Of a DNA stretch of 64,000 nt, positions 8,270 to 16,812 are shown in pieces. The notes below the pieces were generated by a model. The model was not told where the DNA came from. It was given only the letters and a program-made list of their open reading frames with translations, and made no database searches. The stretch's first letter is position 1, and every line of letters begins with the position of its first letter. Both the position numbers and the translations under genes were made by a program. The DNA comes from Stappia albiluteola (GTDB lineage Bacteria > Pseudomonadota > Alphaproteobacteria > Rhizobiales > Stappiaceae). Location: positions 1-64,000 of the forward strand of contig NZ_JACFXV010000043.1 in assembly GCF_014050225.1 (NCBI RefSeq), given 5' to 3'.

Positions 8270-8683
8270 ATGGCGGTGCAGAAGGGCAGGGATCTGCTGC
8301 TGAAATGCGATACGGACGGGACGGGCAGCTTCATAACCGTTGCGGGGCTGAGGGCGCGGCGGATCGCCTTCAACGCGGCCTCCGTCGACGTGACCGACGC
8401 CGAGAGCGCGGGGCAATGGCGCGAGCTGCTGGCCGGGGCCGGCACGCGGGCGGCGGCGATATCCGGCAGCGGCATCTTTCGCGACGGAGCCTCGGACGCG
8501 GCCGTGCGGGCGATCTTCTTCGACGGGCTGATCCGCGACTGGCGGATCGTGCTGCCCGATTTCGGCGTGGTCGAAGGTCCGTTCCAGATCACCGGCCTGG
8601 ACTACGCCGGCGAGCATAACGGCGAAATGACCTATGAGATCGCGCTGGAATCGGCCGGCGCGCTGAGCTTCACGGAGACCTGA
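8270..8683 (+). CDS. GTA major tail (tube) protein (g9)
   Basis: A 137-residue tail tube protein of the TP901-1 type. It stacks as hexameric rings to form the channel for DNA. Visible landmarks are the N-terminal AVQKGRDLLLKCD, the central VDVTDAESAGQWRELL loop and the C-terminal GPFQITGLDYAGEHNGEM. The ribosome-binding site GGGAAAGGA lies a few bases before ATG 8270. Length is as in RcGTA. Confidence 0.9.
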   Translation: MAVQKGRDLLLKCDTDGTGSFITVAGLRARRIAFNAASVDVTDAESAGQWRELLAGAGTRAAAISGSGIFRDGASDAAVRAIFFDGLIRDWRIVLPDFGVVEGPFQITGLDYAGEHNGEMTYEIALESAGALSFTET

Positions 8684-8686
8684 GCC

Positions 8687-9016
8687 ATGGCGAACAGGCT
8701 GAGAGGCGAGATCGACGCGATGCTGGACGGCCGGCGCTGGACGCTGGTGCTGACGCTGGGCGCGCTGGCGGAACTGGAGGCGGCCTATCAGGCCGGCAAT
8801 CTGGCGGAACTGACGGAACGGTTCTCGACCGGCCGGCTTTCGGCGCGCGATCTCATCCGCATTATCGGCGCGGGGCTGAGAGGAGCCGGCAACGCGGTCG
8901 ACGACGACCACGTGGCGGCGATGACGGCTGCCGGCGGCGCGGCGGGCATGGCGGCGATTGCCGCCGACCTGCTGCAGGTGACGTTCGGCGGGGAGGCCGA
9001 GCCCGAAAACCCTTGA
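8687..9016 (+). CDS. GTA tail assembly chaperone (g10)
   Basis: A 109-residue protein of the GTA g10 family (phage tail assembly chaperone type). It is helical, with the conserved WTLVLTLGALAELEAAY segment and LIRIIGAGLRGAG. In phages such chaperones hold the tape measure protein during tail assembly. Its TGA overlaps the TTG of the next ORF (TTGA), suggesting coupled translation of the two chaperone parts, much as other phages use a frameshift. Confidence 0.87.
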   Translation: MANRLRGEIDAMLDGRRWTLVLTLGALAELEAAYQAGNLAELTERFSTGRLSARDLIRIIGAGLRGAGNAVDDDHVAAMTAAGGAAGMAAIAADLLQVTFGGEAEPENP

Positions 9017-9237
9017 ACGGCGCGGCTGGCGGAGGAACGGCGGACGAGATCCGGCCGTTTCCATGGCGGGAACTGATGGCGCTCTGTCTTGGCCGGTACG
9101 GCTGGAGGCCGAGGGACTTCTGGGCCGCCACGCCGCGCGAGATCGCCTGCTTGCTGGGCGAGCCCGAGCGACAGCCTGCAATCGGGCGGGGGGAGCTTGA
9201 AGCGCTCATCGCCCGCTTTCCCGACGGAGCCAATTAA
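9013..9237 (+). CDS. GTA second tail assembly chaperone (g10.1)
   Basis: A 74-residue protein of the small phage tail chaperone family found between g10 and g11. Key features are FPWRELMALCLGRYGWRPRDFW and the short C-terminal ELEALIARFPD. The only sensible start is TTG 9013, overlapping the g10 stop. Two bases separate it from the tape measure gene. Confidence 0.82.
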   Translation: MNGAAGGGTADEIRPFPWRELMALCLGRYGWRPRDFWAATPREIACLLGEPERQPAIGRGELEALIARFPDGAN

Positions 9238-9239
9238 TA

Positions 9240-9827
9240 ATGCCCGAAACAGAAGATGCACCAAGCTTTCCGCAACAGGCGCTGGAGGATTTTACCCGCG
9301 GCCTCGACCTGGCGAAAATCAGCGCCGATTCCATTTCGCGCTCGCTGACAACCGGATTGCGGGAAGCCGTCAAGAACGGCCAGCGGCTGGACGCGGTGTT
9401 TCGCTCGATCGCGCTGAAGCTGTCCTCCGACATCCTGAACAAGACCCTGGAGCCACTGGAAAAGGGGCTGAATACGCTGATTTCCGGGTCCGTGAAGGCC
9501 GTGACCGCAAGTTTCGGCCCAAGCTCGCCACCGCCCATACCCACGCCCAAGCCCTTCGCCAAGGGGGGCGTGATCGCCTCGCCGACCTTCTTTCCGCTTG
9601 GAGGCGGCGGGATCGGGCTTGCGGGAGAGGCCGAGGCGGAGGCCGTGTTGCCGCTGTCACGCGGTAGCGACGGCAGGCTGGGGATTGCGGCAGCGGGCGG
9701 GGAAGGCGGTGGAATGACCGTCGTCTTCAATATCCAGACGCCGGATGTGGAAGGCTTTTCGCGCTCGAGGGCGCAGATCGCGACAATGGTTGCCCGCGCC
9801 GTCGGACGGGGACGGCGCGGGCTCTGA
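9240..9827 (+). CDS. GTA tail tape measure protein (g11), short form
   Basis: A 195-residue protein. Residues 15-90 are amphipathic helix (LDLAKISADSISRSLTTGLR and following); then comes a Pro/Gly-rich region (PFAKGGVIASPTFFPLGGGG) typical of C-terminal tape measure parts. In RcGTA-type particles the tape measure is similarly short, matching a short tail, whereas siphophage homologues often exceed 600 residues. It follows the two chaperones, which supports the assignment. Confidence 0.85.
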   Translation: MPETEDAPSFPQQALEDFTRGLDLAKISADSISRSLTTGLREAVKNGQRLDAVFRSIALKLSSDILNKTLEPLEKGLNTLISGSVKAVTASFGPSSPPPIPTPKPFAKGGVIASPTFFPLGGGGIGLAGEAEAEAVLPLSRGSDGRLGIAAAGGEGGGMTVVFNIQTPDVEGFSRSRAQIATMVARAVGRGRRGL

Positions 9828-9850
9828 CGTCGGGCCTGAAGAGGAGGGGC

Positions 9851-10105
9851 TCAGGCGCCGGCGCGTTCCGATCCGGCGATGATCGCCGCGATCTGGTCTT
9901 TCAGGTGCAACCGCTGCTTCTTGAAGGTTTCGAGCGCCTCGTCGGATGCGGGCTCGACCTCTGTCTCGATGCGGTGAATCTGGCGGTTGACCTGGTGATA
10001 TTCGTCCGCGAGCCGCGAGAAATGGGCGTTGGAGAGCTTCAGTTCGTGAAGGACTGCCTGGGCCTCGGGGAATTCTTCATGCAGCTCGTGGGGCACGTGA
10101 CTCAT
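9851..10105 (-). CDS. YdcH-like (DUF465) coiled-coil protein, antisense within the GTA cluster
   Basis: An 84-residue, highly charged helical protein (HELHEEFPEAQAVLHELKLS, then HFSRLADEYHQVNRQIHRIE and the C-terminal KKQRLHLKDQIAAII). The pattern FxRLxxEYHxxxxxIxRIE and the final LKKxRLxLKDxI segment mark the YdcH/DUF465 family, whose role is unknown. It is transcribed against the GTA genes, between tape measure and distal tail. I chose the ATG at 10105; in-frame upstream starts would add about 15-20 low-complexity residues. Confidence 0.8.
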   Translation of the reverse strand: MSHVPHELHEEFPEAQAVLHELKLSNAHFSRLADEYHQVNRQIHRIETEVEPASDEALETFKKQRLHLKDQIAAIIAGSERAGA

Positions 10106-10209
10106 CTTGCGATCCGACTCCGGTTCACTGGGTTCCATTGGTAGCGACATTCGCGAAATTCGCCCCGGCCTTCCTTGAGCAAGATCAAAAGCGAAATGAG
10201 GTGTGATGG

Positions 10210-10866
10210 ATGCCGGGCTTTCTTGAGGAACGTTTTCCGGTCGATGTGGGTTTCGGCGCGAGCGGCGGACCGGAGCGGCGCACGGATGTGGTGACGCTGG
10301 CCTCCGGCCACGAGAAGCGGAACGCGCGCTGGGCGCATTCGCGCCGGCGCTACGACGCGGGCACGGGAATCCGCTCGCTGGCAGATTTGCAGGCGGTTGC
10401 CGCGTTTTTCGAACGGGCGCAGGGCAGGCTGAACGGCTTCCGCTTCCGCGACCCCTTCGACAGCGCCTCCGCCCCGACGGGAACCGCGACGAGCCCGTTC
10501 GATTGCGAGATCGGCACCGGCGACGGGGCGGGTGCGACATTTCAGCTCGCCAAGACCTACGGAACCGGCGCGGCCGCCTATCGACGGGACATTGCCAAGC
10601 CGGTGGCCAGCAGCGTGCGGCTGGCGGTGGCCGGTGTCGAGCTGGCGGAAGGCGCGGGCTTCGTTCTCGACGCGGCGACGGGCCGCGTGACGCTCGCCGT
10701 TGCGCCGCCCGCAGGCGCGAGCGTGACGGCAGGCTTCCGGTTCGACGTGCCGGTGCGTTTCGACACGGACCGTCTGGACATGAGCCTGACGCATTTCGAG
10801 GCGGGCCGGCTGCCGAGCGTGCCGCTGATCGAGATCCTTCCGTTCATGCAGGAGGTATTGCCATGA
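10210..10866 (+). CDS. GTA distal tail protein (g12), DUF2460 family
   Basis: A 218-residue protein of the DUF2460/TIGR02217 family. In RcGTA it forms the distal ring linking the tail tube to the baseplate hub. Hallmarks are the start FLEERFPVDVGFGASGGPER, NGFRFRDPFD, and the end SLTHFEAGRLPSVPLIEI. ATG 10210 is used; a closer ATG at 10206 is out of frame. Its TGA overlaps the ATG of g13. Confidence 0.92.
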   Translation: MPGFLEERFPVDVGFGASGGPERRTDVVTLASGHEKRNARWAHSRRRYDAGTGIRSLADLQAVAAFFERAQGRLNGFRFRDPFDSASAPTGTATSPFDCEIGTGDGAGATFQLAKTYGTGAAAYRRDIAKPVASSVRLAVAGVELAEGAGFVLDAATGRVTLAVAPPAGASVTAGFRFDVPVRFDTDRLDMSLTHFEAGRLPSVPLIEILPFMQEVLP

Positions 10867-11753
10867 AAGAGCTTCCGTCCGAATTCGCCAGCCGGCTGGC
10901 GCAGGAAACGACGACGCTGGCCCATTGCTGGACGGTGACGCGGCGCGACGGCCTGGTGCTCGGCTTCACCGATCACGACCGGCCGATCCTGCTGAACGGC
11001 GTCCCGCACGAACCGGGGCAGGGGCTGGAGACGGGCGCGGCGACCAGCGGTCCCGGACTATCGCCGGGCACGGCGGAAGTGACCGGTTTCCTTGCCTCCG
11101 AGAGCCTCGGCGAGGATGATCTGGCAATGGGTCGCTTCGATGGCGCGCTGGTGGAGGTGTTTCGGGTCGACTGGCGCGAGCCGTCGTTGAACGTGCTCGT
11201 CCGGTGCGCCGAGGTCGGCGAGGTGACGCGGGAGGGCAATGCCTTTCGCGCCGAGTTGCGCTCGCTTGCCCACAGGCTGAACCAGCAGCGGGGACGGGTG
11301 TTTTCCAGCCGCTGCGACGCCGATCTCGGCGACGGGCGTTGCCGGGTGGATATCGAGGATCCCGCCTACTCGTCGCTCTGCGTGGTGGAGGGGGGCACGG
11401 CGCAAAGATTGCGCGTGAGCGGGCTGGAAAGCTTCGCGGCCGGATGGTTCTCCGGCGGCAGGTTGACGGTTCTCGACGGACCGGATGGCGGACATAGCGT
11501 CGAGATCGCCGGTCACCGGATCGAGGCGGGCGAGGCGGTGATCGACCTGTTCCTGCCGCTCAGCGAGGCGCCCGCGCCCGGGACGCAGGCGAGGGTGCGG
11601 GCCGGCTGCGACAAGCGCTTTTCCACCTGCAGCCAAAAATTCGCCAACAGCCTGAACTTCCAGGGCTTTCCGCATATGCCGGGGGCCGATTTCGTCTTCT
11701 CCTATCCCTCGCGCGGGGCGGCGGAGAATGACGGCGGGCCGCTGATCGGCTGA
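10863..11753 (+). CDS. GTA hub protein (g13), DUF2163/BR0599 family
   Basis: A 296-residue baseplate hub protein. The N-terminal half matches DUF2163 (LAHCWTVTRRDGLVLGFTDH) and the C-terminal part is the BR0599-type domain with conserved cysteines in SSRCDADLGDGRC and AGCDKRFSTCSQKF, then NFQGFPHMPGAD. Family members such as the lambda tail-tip protein gpL bind an iron-sulfur cluster through such cysteines, and the same is reported for the RcGTA hub. The start overlaps the g12 stop (ATGA); a longer upstream reading frame is a shadow inside g12. Confidence 0.9.
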   Translation: MKELPSEFASRLAQETTTLAHCWTVTRRDGLVLGFTDHDRPILLNGVPHEPGQGLETGAATSGPGLSPGTAEVTGFLASESLGEDDLAMGRFDGALVEVFRVDWREPSLNVLVRCAEVGEVTREGNAFRAELRSLAHRLNQQRGRVFSSRCDADLGDGRCRVDIEDPAYSSLCVVEGGTAQRLRVSGLESFAAGWFSGGRLTVLDGPDGGHSVEIAGHRIEAGEAVIDLFLPLSEAPAPGTQARVRAGCDKRFSTCSQKFANSLNFQGFPHMPGADFVFSYPSRGAAENDGGPLIG

Positions 11754-11772
11754 TTCTCCGAAGGACGAAACG

Positions 11773-12204
11773 ATGATCGAGAGACCGGAGATCGTGCGCC
11801 TGGCGCGCGGCTGGATCGGCACGCCCTATCGCCACCAGGCAAGCCTGAAGGGGGCAGGCGCCGACTGCCTGGGCCTGATCCGGGGGCTGTGGCGCGAGAT
11901 CTACGGCGCGGAGCCGGAGGACGTGTCGCCCTACAGCCCCGATTGGGCGGAGACGGGCACGGCGGAAACCATGCTCGCGGGTGCAAGGCGGCATTGCCGG
12001 GAAGTACCGGCAGCGCAGGCGTGGCCCGGCGATATCCTGCTCTTCCGCTGGCGCGACGGCGCGCCGGCCAAGCACGCGGCGATCCTCGCGACGCGGCAGA
12101 CCATCATCCACGCCTATGAGGGTGTTGCGGTCGTCGAAAGCCCGCTGGTGAGCGGCTGGCGGCGGCGGATCGCCCATGCGTTCGAATTTCCGGGAGCGAA
12201 CTGA
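11773..12204 (+). CDS. GTA NlpC/P60 cell-wall peptidase (g14)
   Basis: A 143-residue NlpC/P60 peptidase that presumably opens the recipient's peptidoglycan during DNA delivery. The catalytic cysteine is C32 in GAGADCLGL, the histidine H101 in AKHAAI, and H113 in IIHAYE is a likely third residue. WPGDILLFRW is the usual conserved strand. It shares one base with the megatron start. It is the size of the RcGTA counterpart and looks active. Confidence 0.92.
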   Translation: MIERPEIVRLARGWIGTPYRHQASLKGAGADCLGLIRGLWREIYGAEPEDVSPYSPDWAETGTAETMLAGARRHCREVPAAQAWPGDILLFRWRDGAPAKHAAILATRQTIIHAYEGVAVVESPLVSGWRRRIAHAFEFPGAN

Positions 12205-15200
12205 TGGCGACACTTGTCCTGACGGCTGCCGGGCAGGCGATCGGCGCGGCCATCGGCGGTCCTATCGGCGCGGCGATCGGGCAGACCGTGGGCGCCATAG
12301 CCGGGTCCTATGTGGATCAGGCGCTGTTCGGCGGCGGGAGCGGCAGAACGGTGGAAGGGGGCCGGCTTGCCGATCTCAATGTACAGTCCTCGACCGAAGG
12401 CACGGCCATACCGCTCGCCTATGGCCGGGTGCGCCTCTCCGGCCAGGTGATCTGGGCGACGCGCTTCGAGGAAGAGGTGACCGAGGAACGGCAGGGCGGC
12501 AAGGGCGGCGGGCGCAAGAGCGCGACCGTTCGCACCTATCGCTACTTCGCCAATTTCGCCGTCGCGCTGTGCCAGGGGCCGATCCACCATGTCGGACGGG
12601 TCTGGGCGGATGGCAAGCCGCTCGACCTTGCGACGGTGACGATGCGCGTCCATCGCGGCGAGGCGGATCAGCTACCCGACCCGCTGATCGCGGCAAGGCA
12701 GGGCGAAACGCCGGCCTATCGCGGCATCGCTTATGTAGTGTTCGAACGCCTGCCGCTGGAGGATTTCGGCAACCGCTTGCCGCAGCTTGCCTTCGAGGTG
12801 ATCCGGGCGGTCGGCGACCTTGAAGAAAAGGTGCGGGCCGTGACGCTGATCCCGGCAGCCGGCGAGTTCGTCTATCATCCGAGCGAGGTGACGCGCATGC
12901 TGGGGCCGGGCGCGGCGGCGACGGAAAACCGCCATGTGCTGCAGGCGCCGAGCAATTTCGTCGCCGCGCTCGACGAGTTGACGGCGATCTGCCCGAACCT
13001 GGAAAGCGTGGCGCTGGCGGTGGCCTGGTTCGGCGACGATCTCAATTGCGGGACCTGCACCATTCGCCCGAAGACCGAGGGGCAGAACCGCGCGACGCGC
13101 GGAGCGACATGGTCGGTCAACGGGCTGTCGCGGCCGCAGGCCGAAGTGGTGAGCCCGGTGGACGGCCGCCCGGCCTATGGCGGCACGCCGTCCGACGCCT
13201 CGGTGGTCGCGGCGATCCGCGAGCTGAAGGCGCGCGGGCTCAAGGTCGCGCTCTATCCCTTCCTGCTGATGGATATCCCGCCGCAAAACGGCCTGACGGA
13301 TCCTTATGGCGGCACCGAGCAGCCGGCCTTTCCCTGGCGCGGGCGGATCACGGGCAGCGTCGGCGAGGCGGCGGCCGGTACCGAAATCGCGGCGTTTACG
13401 GGACTTGCGACGCGGCAGCATTTCACGCGGCACGCCGAAACCGTCTCCTATTCGGGTCCGGTGGAATGGTCCTACCGTCGCTTCATCCTGCACCATGCCC
13501 ATCTTGCGGAGGTGGCGGGTGGCGTGGACGCCTTCCTGATCGGGTCGGAGATGCGCGGCCTGACGCAGCTCCATGACGATGAGGGCGCCTATCCCTTCGT
13601 GACGGCGCTCAAGGCTCTGGCAGGAGAGGTGCGGCAGGTGGTCGGGGCGGGGACGAAGATCACCTATGCCGCCGACTGGTCGGAATACGGCAGCCATCAG
13701 CCGGAGCCCGGGAGCCTGCGCTTCCCGCTCGATCCCCTGTGGGCCGACGAGGTGATCGACATGGTGGGCATCGACAATTACCTGCCGATTGCCGACCAGC
13801 GCGACGATGGCGATCCGGACGGCAATTCCGACCCCTACGATATCCCGGCACTGCGGTCGCAGATCGCGGGCGGGGAATATTTCGACTGGTTCTATGCATC
13901 AAACGCGGATCGACGGGCGGGCCTGCGCAGCCCGATCAGCGACGGCGCCTACGGCAAGCCCTTCGTCTATCGCGCCAAGGACATTGCCGGCTGGTGGGCA
14001 AACCCTCACCACGAGCGCGATGGCGGCGTGGAACGGACGGCACCGACGCCCTGGCAGGCCGGGATGAAGCCGGTGTGGTTCACCGAACTGGGTTTCCCCG
14101 CGGTCGACAAGGGTGCGAACCAGCCGAACGTCTTTCCCGATCCGAAATCGTCGGAAAGCGCGCTGCCGTATTTTTCCAACGGCGGCCGCGACGACCTGCT
14201 GCAACGCCGGGCGCTGGAGGCGGTCCTCGGCTATTGGGACGGCGAAGGCGCGCCGACGGGCACCAATCCGGTGTCGCCCGTTTATGGCGGGCCGATGGTC
14301 GACCCGGCCGGCACATATCTCTGGGCTTTCGACGTGCGGCCCTATCCGGATTTTCCGGCGCGTGGCGACATCTGGTCCGACGGGGCAAACTGGCGCGGCG
14401 GGCACTGGCTGAACGGACGGCTGGGCGGGGTGACGCTGGATGCCTTCGCGAAGGCGCTTGCCGGCGATCTCGGCCTCGATGCCGGCCTGCTGGCAGAGGT
14501 GGCACCGGCGGTGGTCCTGGAAGGAATTGCCCTGTCCGGCCCGATCTCGCTGAGGCAGGCGATCGAACCCCTGATCGCCTCTTTCGGATTGGCGGCGGCC
14601 GACCGGGGCAGCGATATCGCGCTTCTTCCAGCATGGCGACCGCCGGTCGCAACGCTCGGCGCGGGCGATCTGGCGGAGCCGGGCGCGGGCGAGGCGCTGG
14701 TGAGCCGCCACCGCAACCAGGACAGCGACCTGCCGGCGGAAATCCGGATCGCCGGGCGGGACCCGCAGCGCGAACACCGCCGCCATGTGGCGGCGTCGAG
14801 ACGGCTGGAAGGGGCCGCACTCGGCATCAGCGATTTCGACCTTGGCGCGGTGGCCGGTCCGGAAGTGCTTGGACGGGCGGCCGACAAGGCCCTGATCCGC
14901 CTGTGGGCGGAGCGGGAAACCTGCCGCTTCGCCCTGTCGCCGCACCGGCTGGATCTGGAGCCCGGCGATGTCGTGGAAATCGGGGCGGTGGCGGGAAGCG
15001 GCCTTTCCGCTTCGAAGATCGTGCGGATCGAGGAAATCGAGGACGGCCCCGTGCGGCTGGTTTCAGCACGGGTGGCCGCGCGCCCGCCGGTCGTTACCCG
15101 CGAGGAACGGGGCGAGGGCGGAAAGCCGCGATCGATCACGACGAGGAGCGGTCCGCCGGAAATCGTGCTTCTCGACCTGCCGGCGCTGCCGGGAGACACG

Positions 15201-16091
15201 GATGCCGGATCGCCGAGGGTTGCCGCATATGCCGCCCCCTGGCCGGGTGCGCTCGGGGTCTTCCGGCAGACGGAAAGCGGCGCGCTCTCGGCCATCGCGA
15301 CGGTGGAGAGCCCGGCGACGATGGGACTGACGGTGACGCCGCTCGCGGCCGGTCCCGTGTGGCGTTTCGACAATGCGAGCACTGTCGAGGTGGAGCTTTT
15401 CGGCGGCGTGCTGGCAAGCCGCACACGGCAGGACGTGCTGGGCGGGGCGAATTCCGCCGCGATCGTGAGCGACGGCGGCGGGCTGGAAATCCTCCAGTTC
15501 CGAACGGCCGAACTTGTCGGACCAGGCCGCTACCGGCTGGGAGGCCTGCTGCGCGGCCAGCTCGGCACGGAGGCGGCGGCGGCTTCCGGCCACGCGGCGG
15601 GAGCGCGCTTCGTGCTGCTGAACGACGCGGTGACGCCGCTGCCGCTTGCCGGCGACAGGATCGGCCTCGATCTGACCTATCGATTCCTGGCGGAGGGGCG
15701 GGCGCTCGACGATCCGTCGGCGGTGGTCGCGAGCCATGCGGCGTCGGGACGCGGCCTATCGCCCCTGAGCCCGGTGCATCCGCGCGGCCGCAGGCTCGCG
15801 GACGGATCGGTGCGTTTCTCCTGGGTTCGGCGCACCCGCCGGGACGGCGACGGCTGGATCGGCCTCGACGTGCCGCTTGGCGAGGAGGCGGAGGCCTATG
15901 AACTGGACCTGCTGGCCGAAGACGGGACGGTGGCGGCGACGCTGGCGAGCGATGCGCCGCAGGCGGTGCTTTCGGTTGCTGAGGAACTGGCGGCTTTCGG
16001 CGGCGTGCAGGATGTGTTCCGCCTGCGGCTCGCGCAGCTCTCGCGGGCAGTCGGGAGGGGACAGGTGGCGGAAGCGGAGATCCGGGTGTGA
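12204..16091 (+). CDS. GTA megatron / host-specificity tail protein (g15)
   Basis: A 1295-residue protein that closes the baseplate and forms the central spike region. The first 45 residues are a Gly/Ala-rich hydrophobic segment (AIGGPIGAAIGQTVGAIAGS). About residues 400-720 form the GTA TIM-barrel-like domain (KITYAADWSEYG, MVGIDNYLPIADQRDD, WFTELGFPAVDKGANQPNVF), similar to glycoside hydrolases. A phage tail domain follows (SRHRNQDSDLPAEIRI). The frame is open over almost 3.9 kb without a stop, so the gene is intact. It is the last structural gene. Confidence 0.93.
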   Translation: MATLVLTAAGQAIGAAIGGPIGAAIGQTVGAIAGSYVDQALFGGGSGRTVEGGRLADLNVQSSTEGTAIPLAYGRVRLSGQVIWATRFEEEVTEERQGGKGGGRKSATVRTYRYFANFAVALCQGPIHHVGRVWADGKPLDLATVTMRVHRGEADQLPDPLIAARQGETPAYRGIAYVVFERLPLEDFGNRLPQLAFEVIRAVGDLEEKVRAVTLIPAAGEFVYHPSEVTRMLGPGAAATENRHVLQAPSNFVAALDELTAICPNLESVALAVAWFGDDLNCGTCTIRPKTEGQNRATRGATWSVNGLSRPQAEVVSPVDGRPAYGGTPSDASVVAAIRELKARGLKVALYPFLLMDIPPQNGLTDPYGGTEQPAFPWRGRITGSVGEAAAGTEIAAFTGLATRQHFTRHAETVSYSGPVEWSYRRFILHHAHLAEVAGGVDAFLIGSEMRGLTQLHDDEGAYPFVTALKALAGEVRQVVGAGTKITYAADWSEYGSHQPEPGSLRFPLDPLWADEVIDMVGIDNYLPIADQRDDGDPDGNSDPYDIPALRSQIAGGEYFDWFYASNADRRAGLRSPISDGAYGKPFVYRAKDIAGWWANPHHERDGGVERTAPTPWQAGMKPVWFTELGFPAVDKGANQPNVFPDPKSSESALPYFSNGGRDDLLQRRALEAVLGYWDGEGAPTGTNPVSPVYGGPMVDPAGTYLWAFDVRPYPDFPARGDIWSDGANWRGGHWLNGRLGGVTLDAFAKALAGDLGLDAGLLAEVAPAVVLEGIALSGPISLRQAIEPLIASFGLAAADRGSDIALLPAWRPPVATLGAGDLAEPGAGEALVSRHRNQDSDLPAEIRIAGRDPQREHRRHVAASRRLEGAALGISDFDLGAVAGPEVLGRAADKALIRLWAERETCRFALSPHRLDLEPGDVVEIGAVAGSGLSASKIVRIEEIEDGPVRLVSARVAARPPVVTREERGEGGKPRSITTRSGPPEIVLLDLPALPGDTDAGSPRVAAYAAPWPGALGVFRQTESGALSAIATVESPATMGLTVTPLAAGPVWRFDNASTVEVELFGGVLASRTRQDVLGGANSAAIVSDGGGLEILQFRTAELVGPGRYRLGGLLRGQLGTEAAAASGHAAGARFVLLNDAVTPLPLAGDRIGLDLTYRFLAEGRALDDPSAVVASHAASGRGLSPLSPVHPRGRRLADGSVRFSWVRRTRRDGDGWIGLDVPLGEEAEAYELDLLAEDGTVAATLASDAPQAVLSVAEELAAFGGVQDVFRLRLAQLSRAVGRGQVAEAEIRV

Positions 16092-16112
16092 GGTGGGAAG
16101 GATGAGAGAAGG

Positions 16113-16189
16113 TTGCGGGCTTCGCCCGCGATGAGTTCTGGACTCCGACTCTCGGGATGCGCCTCGGCGTACGCGGGCCGGGGTGACGG
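16113..16189. repeat. Intergenic palindromic repeat, family A, copy 3
   Basis: It begins with the hairpin TGCGGGCTTCGCCCGCG, continues with TGAGTTCTGGACTCCG and ends GGGGTGACGGC. Layout matches the copies at 4612 and 6618, though it is more diverged. It lies just after the last GTA gene. Confidence 0.65.
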
Positions 16190-16320
16190 CGCAATCCCCT
16201 CTCCCTGGGGGAGAGGGCTAGGGTGAGGGCGTATTCAAAGCCCGCTGAAATTCAGTTGCTTCGCGTTCCCCTCACCCGGCGCTGACGCGCCGACCTCTCC
16301 CTCCAGGGAGAGGTGAAGCG
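16190..16320. repeat. Dispersed CCCTCTCCC-type repeat, family C
   Basis: Two inverted blocks, CCCTCTCCCTGGGGGAGAGG near 16198 and CCTCTCCCTCCAGGGAGAGG near 16294, with GGGTGAGGGCG and CCCCTCACCC between them. This kind of element is scattered in many rhizobial genomes. No gene is seen in 16092-16485 apart from repeats and the upstream region of the next gene. Confidence 0.65.
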
Positions 16321-16485
16321 CACGCGACATCCGCTCTGCCCTCCGCCAAGCTCAATCCAAATCGGGAGGGGGCGGGCTTGACCCGGGCATCCATAAAAAC
16401 CTCCCGCACGCGGGCCAAAGCCTGCCGCCTTTGTCCAAACAATCCGTTCATATGCTATTCACGAGCGATGTTGCAGGATCGCGCC

Positions 16486-16776
16486 ATGTTCAAACCTCGT
16501 CGTCTTGCCGCCTTCTTCCTGCTTACCGTGAGCCTCTGCGTGCCGCTGGCCGGAGGGGCCGCCGCCGCGTGCCTGAGCCAGGCGGAGGCCCGGCAGGCCG
16601 TTTCAAGCGGGCAGGCGCGCCCGCTCGGCTCCATGGCGGGAGCGGCGGGCGGCGAAATCGTGCGCGCCGACCTTTGCGAACAGGGCGGCAGGCTGGTTTA
16701 TGTGCTTTCGGTGCTTTCCGGCGGGCGGGTCGTCCAGCGGGTGCTGGACGCGCGCAGTGGCAAGGTCTTGAAATAA
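16486..16776 (+). CDS. feuN: Small periplasmic PepSY-like protein, FeuN-like
   Basis: A 96-residue secreted protein with a signal peptide (FKPRRLAAFFLLTVSLCVPL, cleavage probably after GGAAAA) and a small PepSY-like mature domain (ISQAEAR-type helix, LVYVLSVLSGGRVVQRVLDA strands). It directly precedes a FeuP/FeuQ-like pair. In Sinorhizobium meliloti, FeuN is a small periplasmic inhibitor of the sensor kinase FeuQ, encoded at this position. The functional name is taken from size, export signal and position, not from a strong sequence match. ATG 16486 gives a clean signal peptide. Confidence 0.62.
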   Translation: MFKPRRLAAFFLLTVSLCVPLAGGAAAACLSQAEARQAVSSGQARPLGSMAGAAGGEIVRADLCEQGGRLVYVLSVLSGGRVVQRVLDARSGKVLK

Positions 16777-16812
16777 CGCCGAATCGGCCAGGGAAAGAGG
16801 CGAGCGTCAGGA

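Noticed and set aside
13739-15901. 720-codon ORF within the megatron gene
   Set aside because: It is an out-of-frame shadow rich in Arg and Gly; the megatron frame has recognisable domains.
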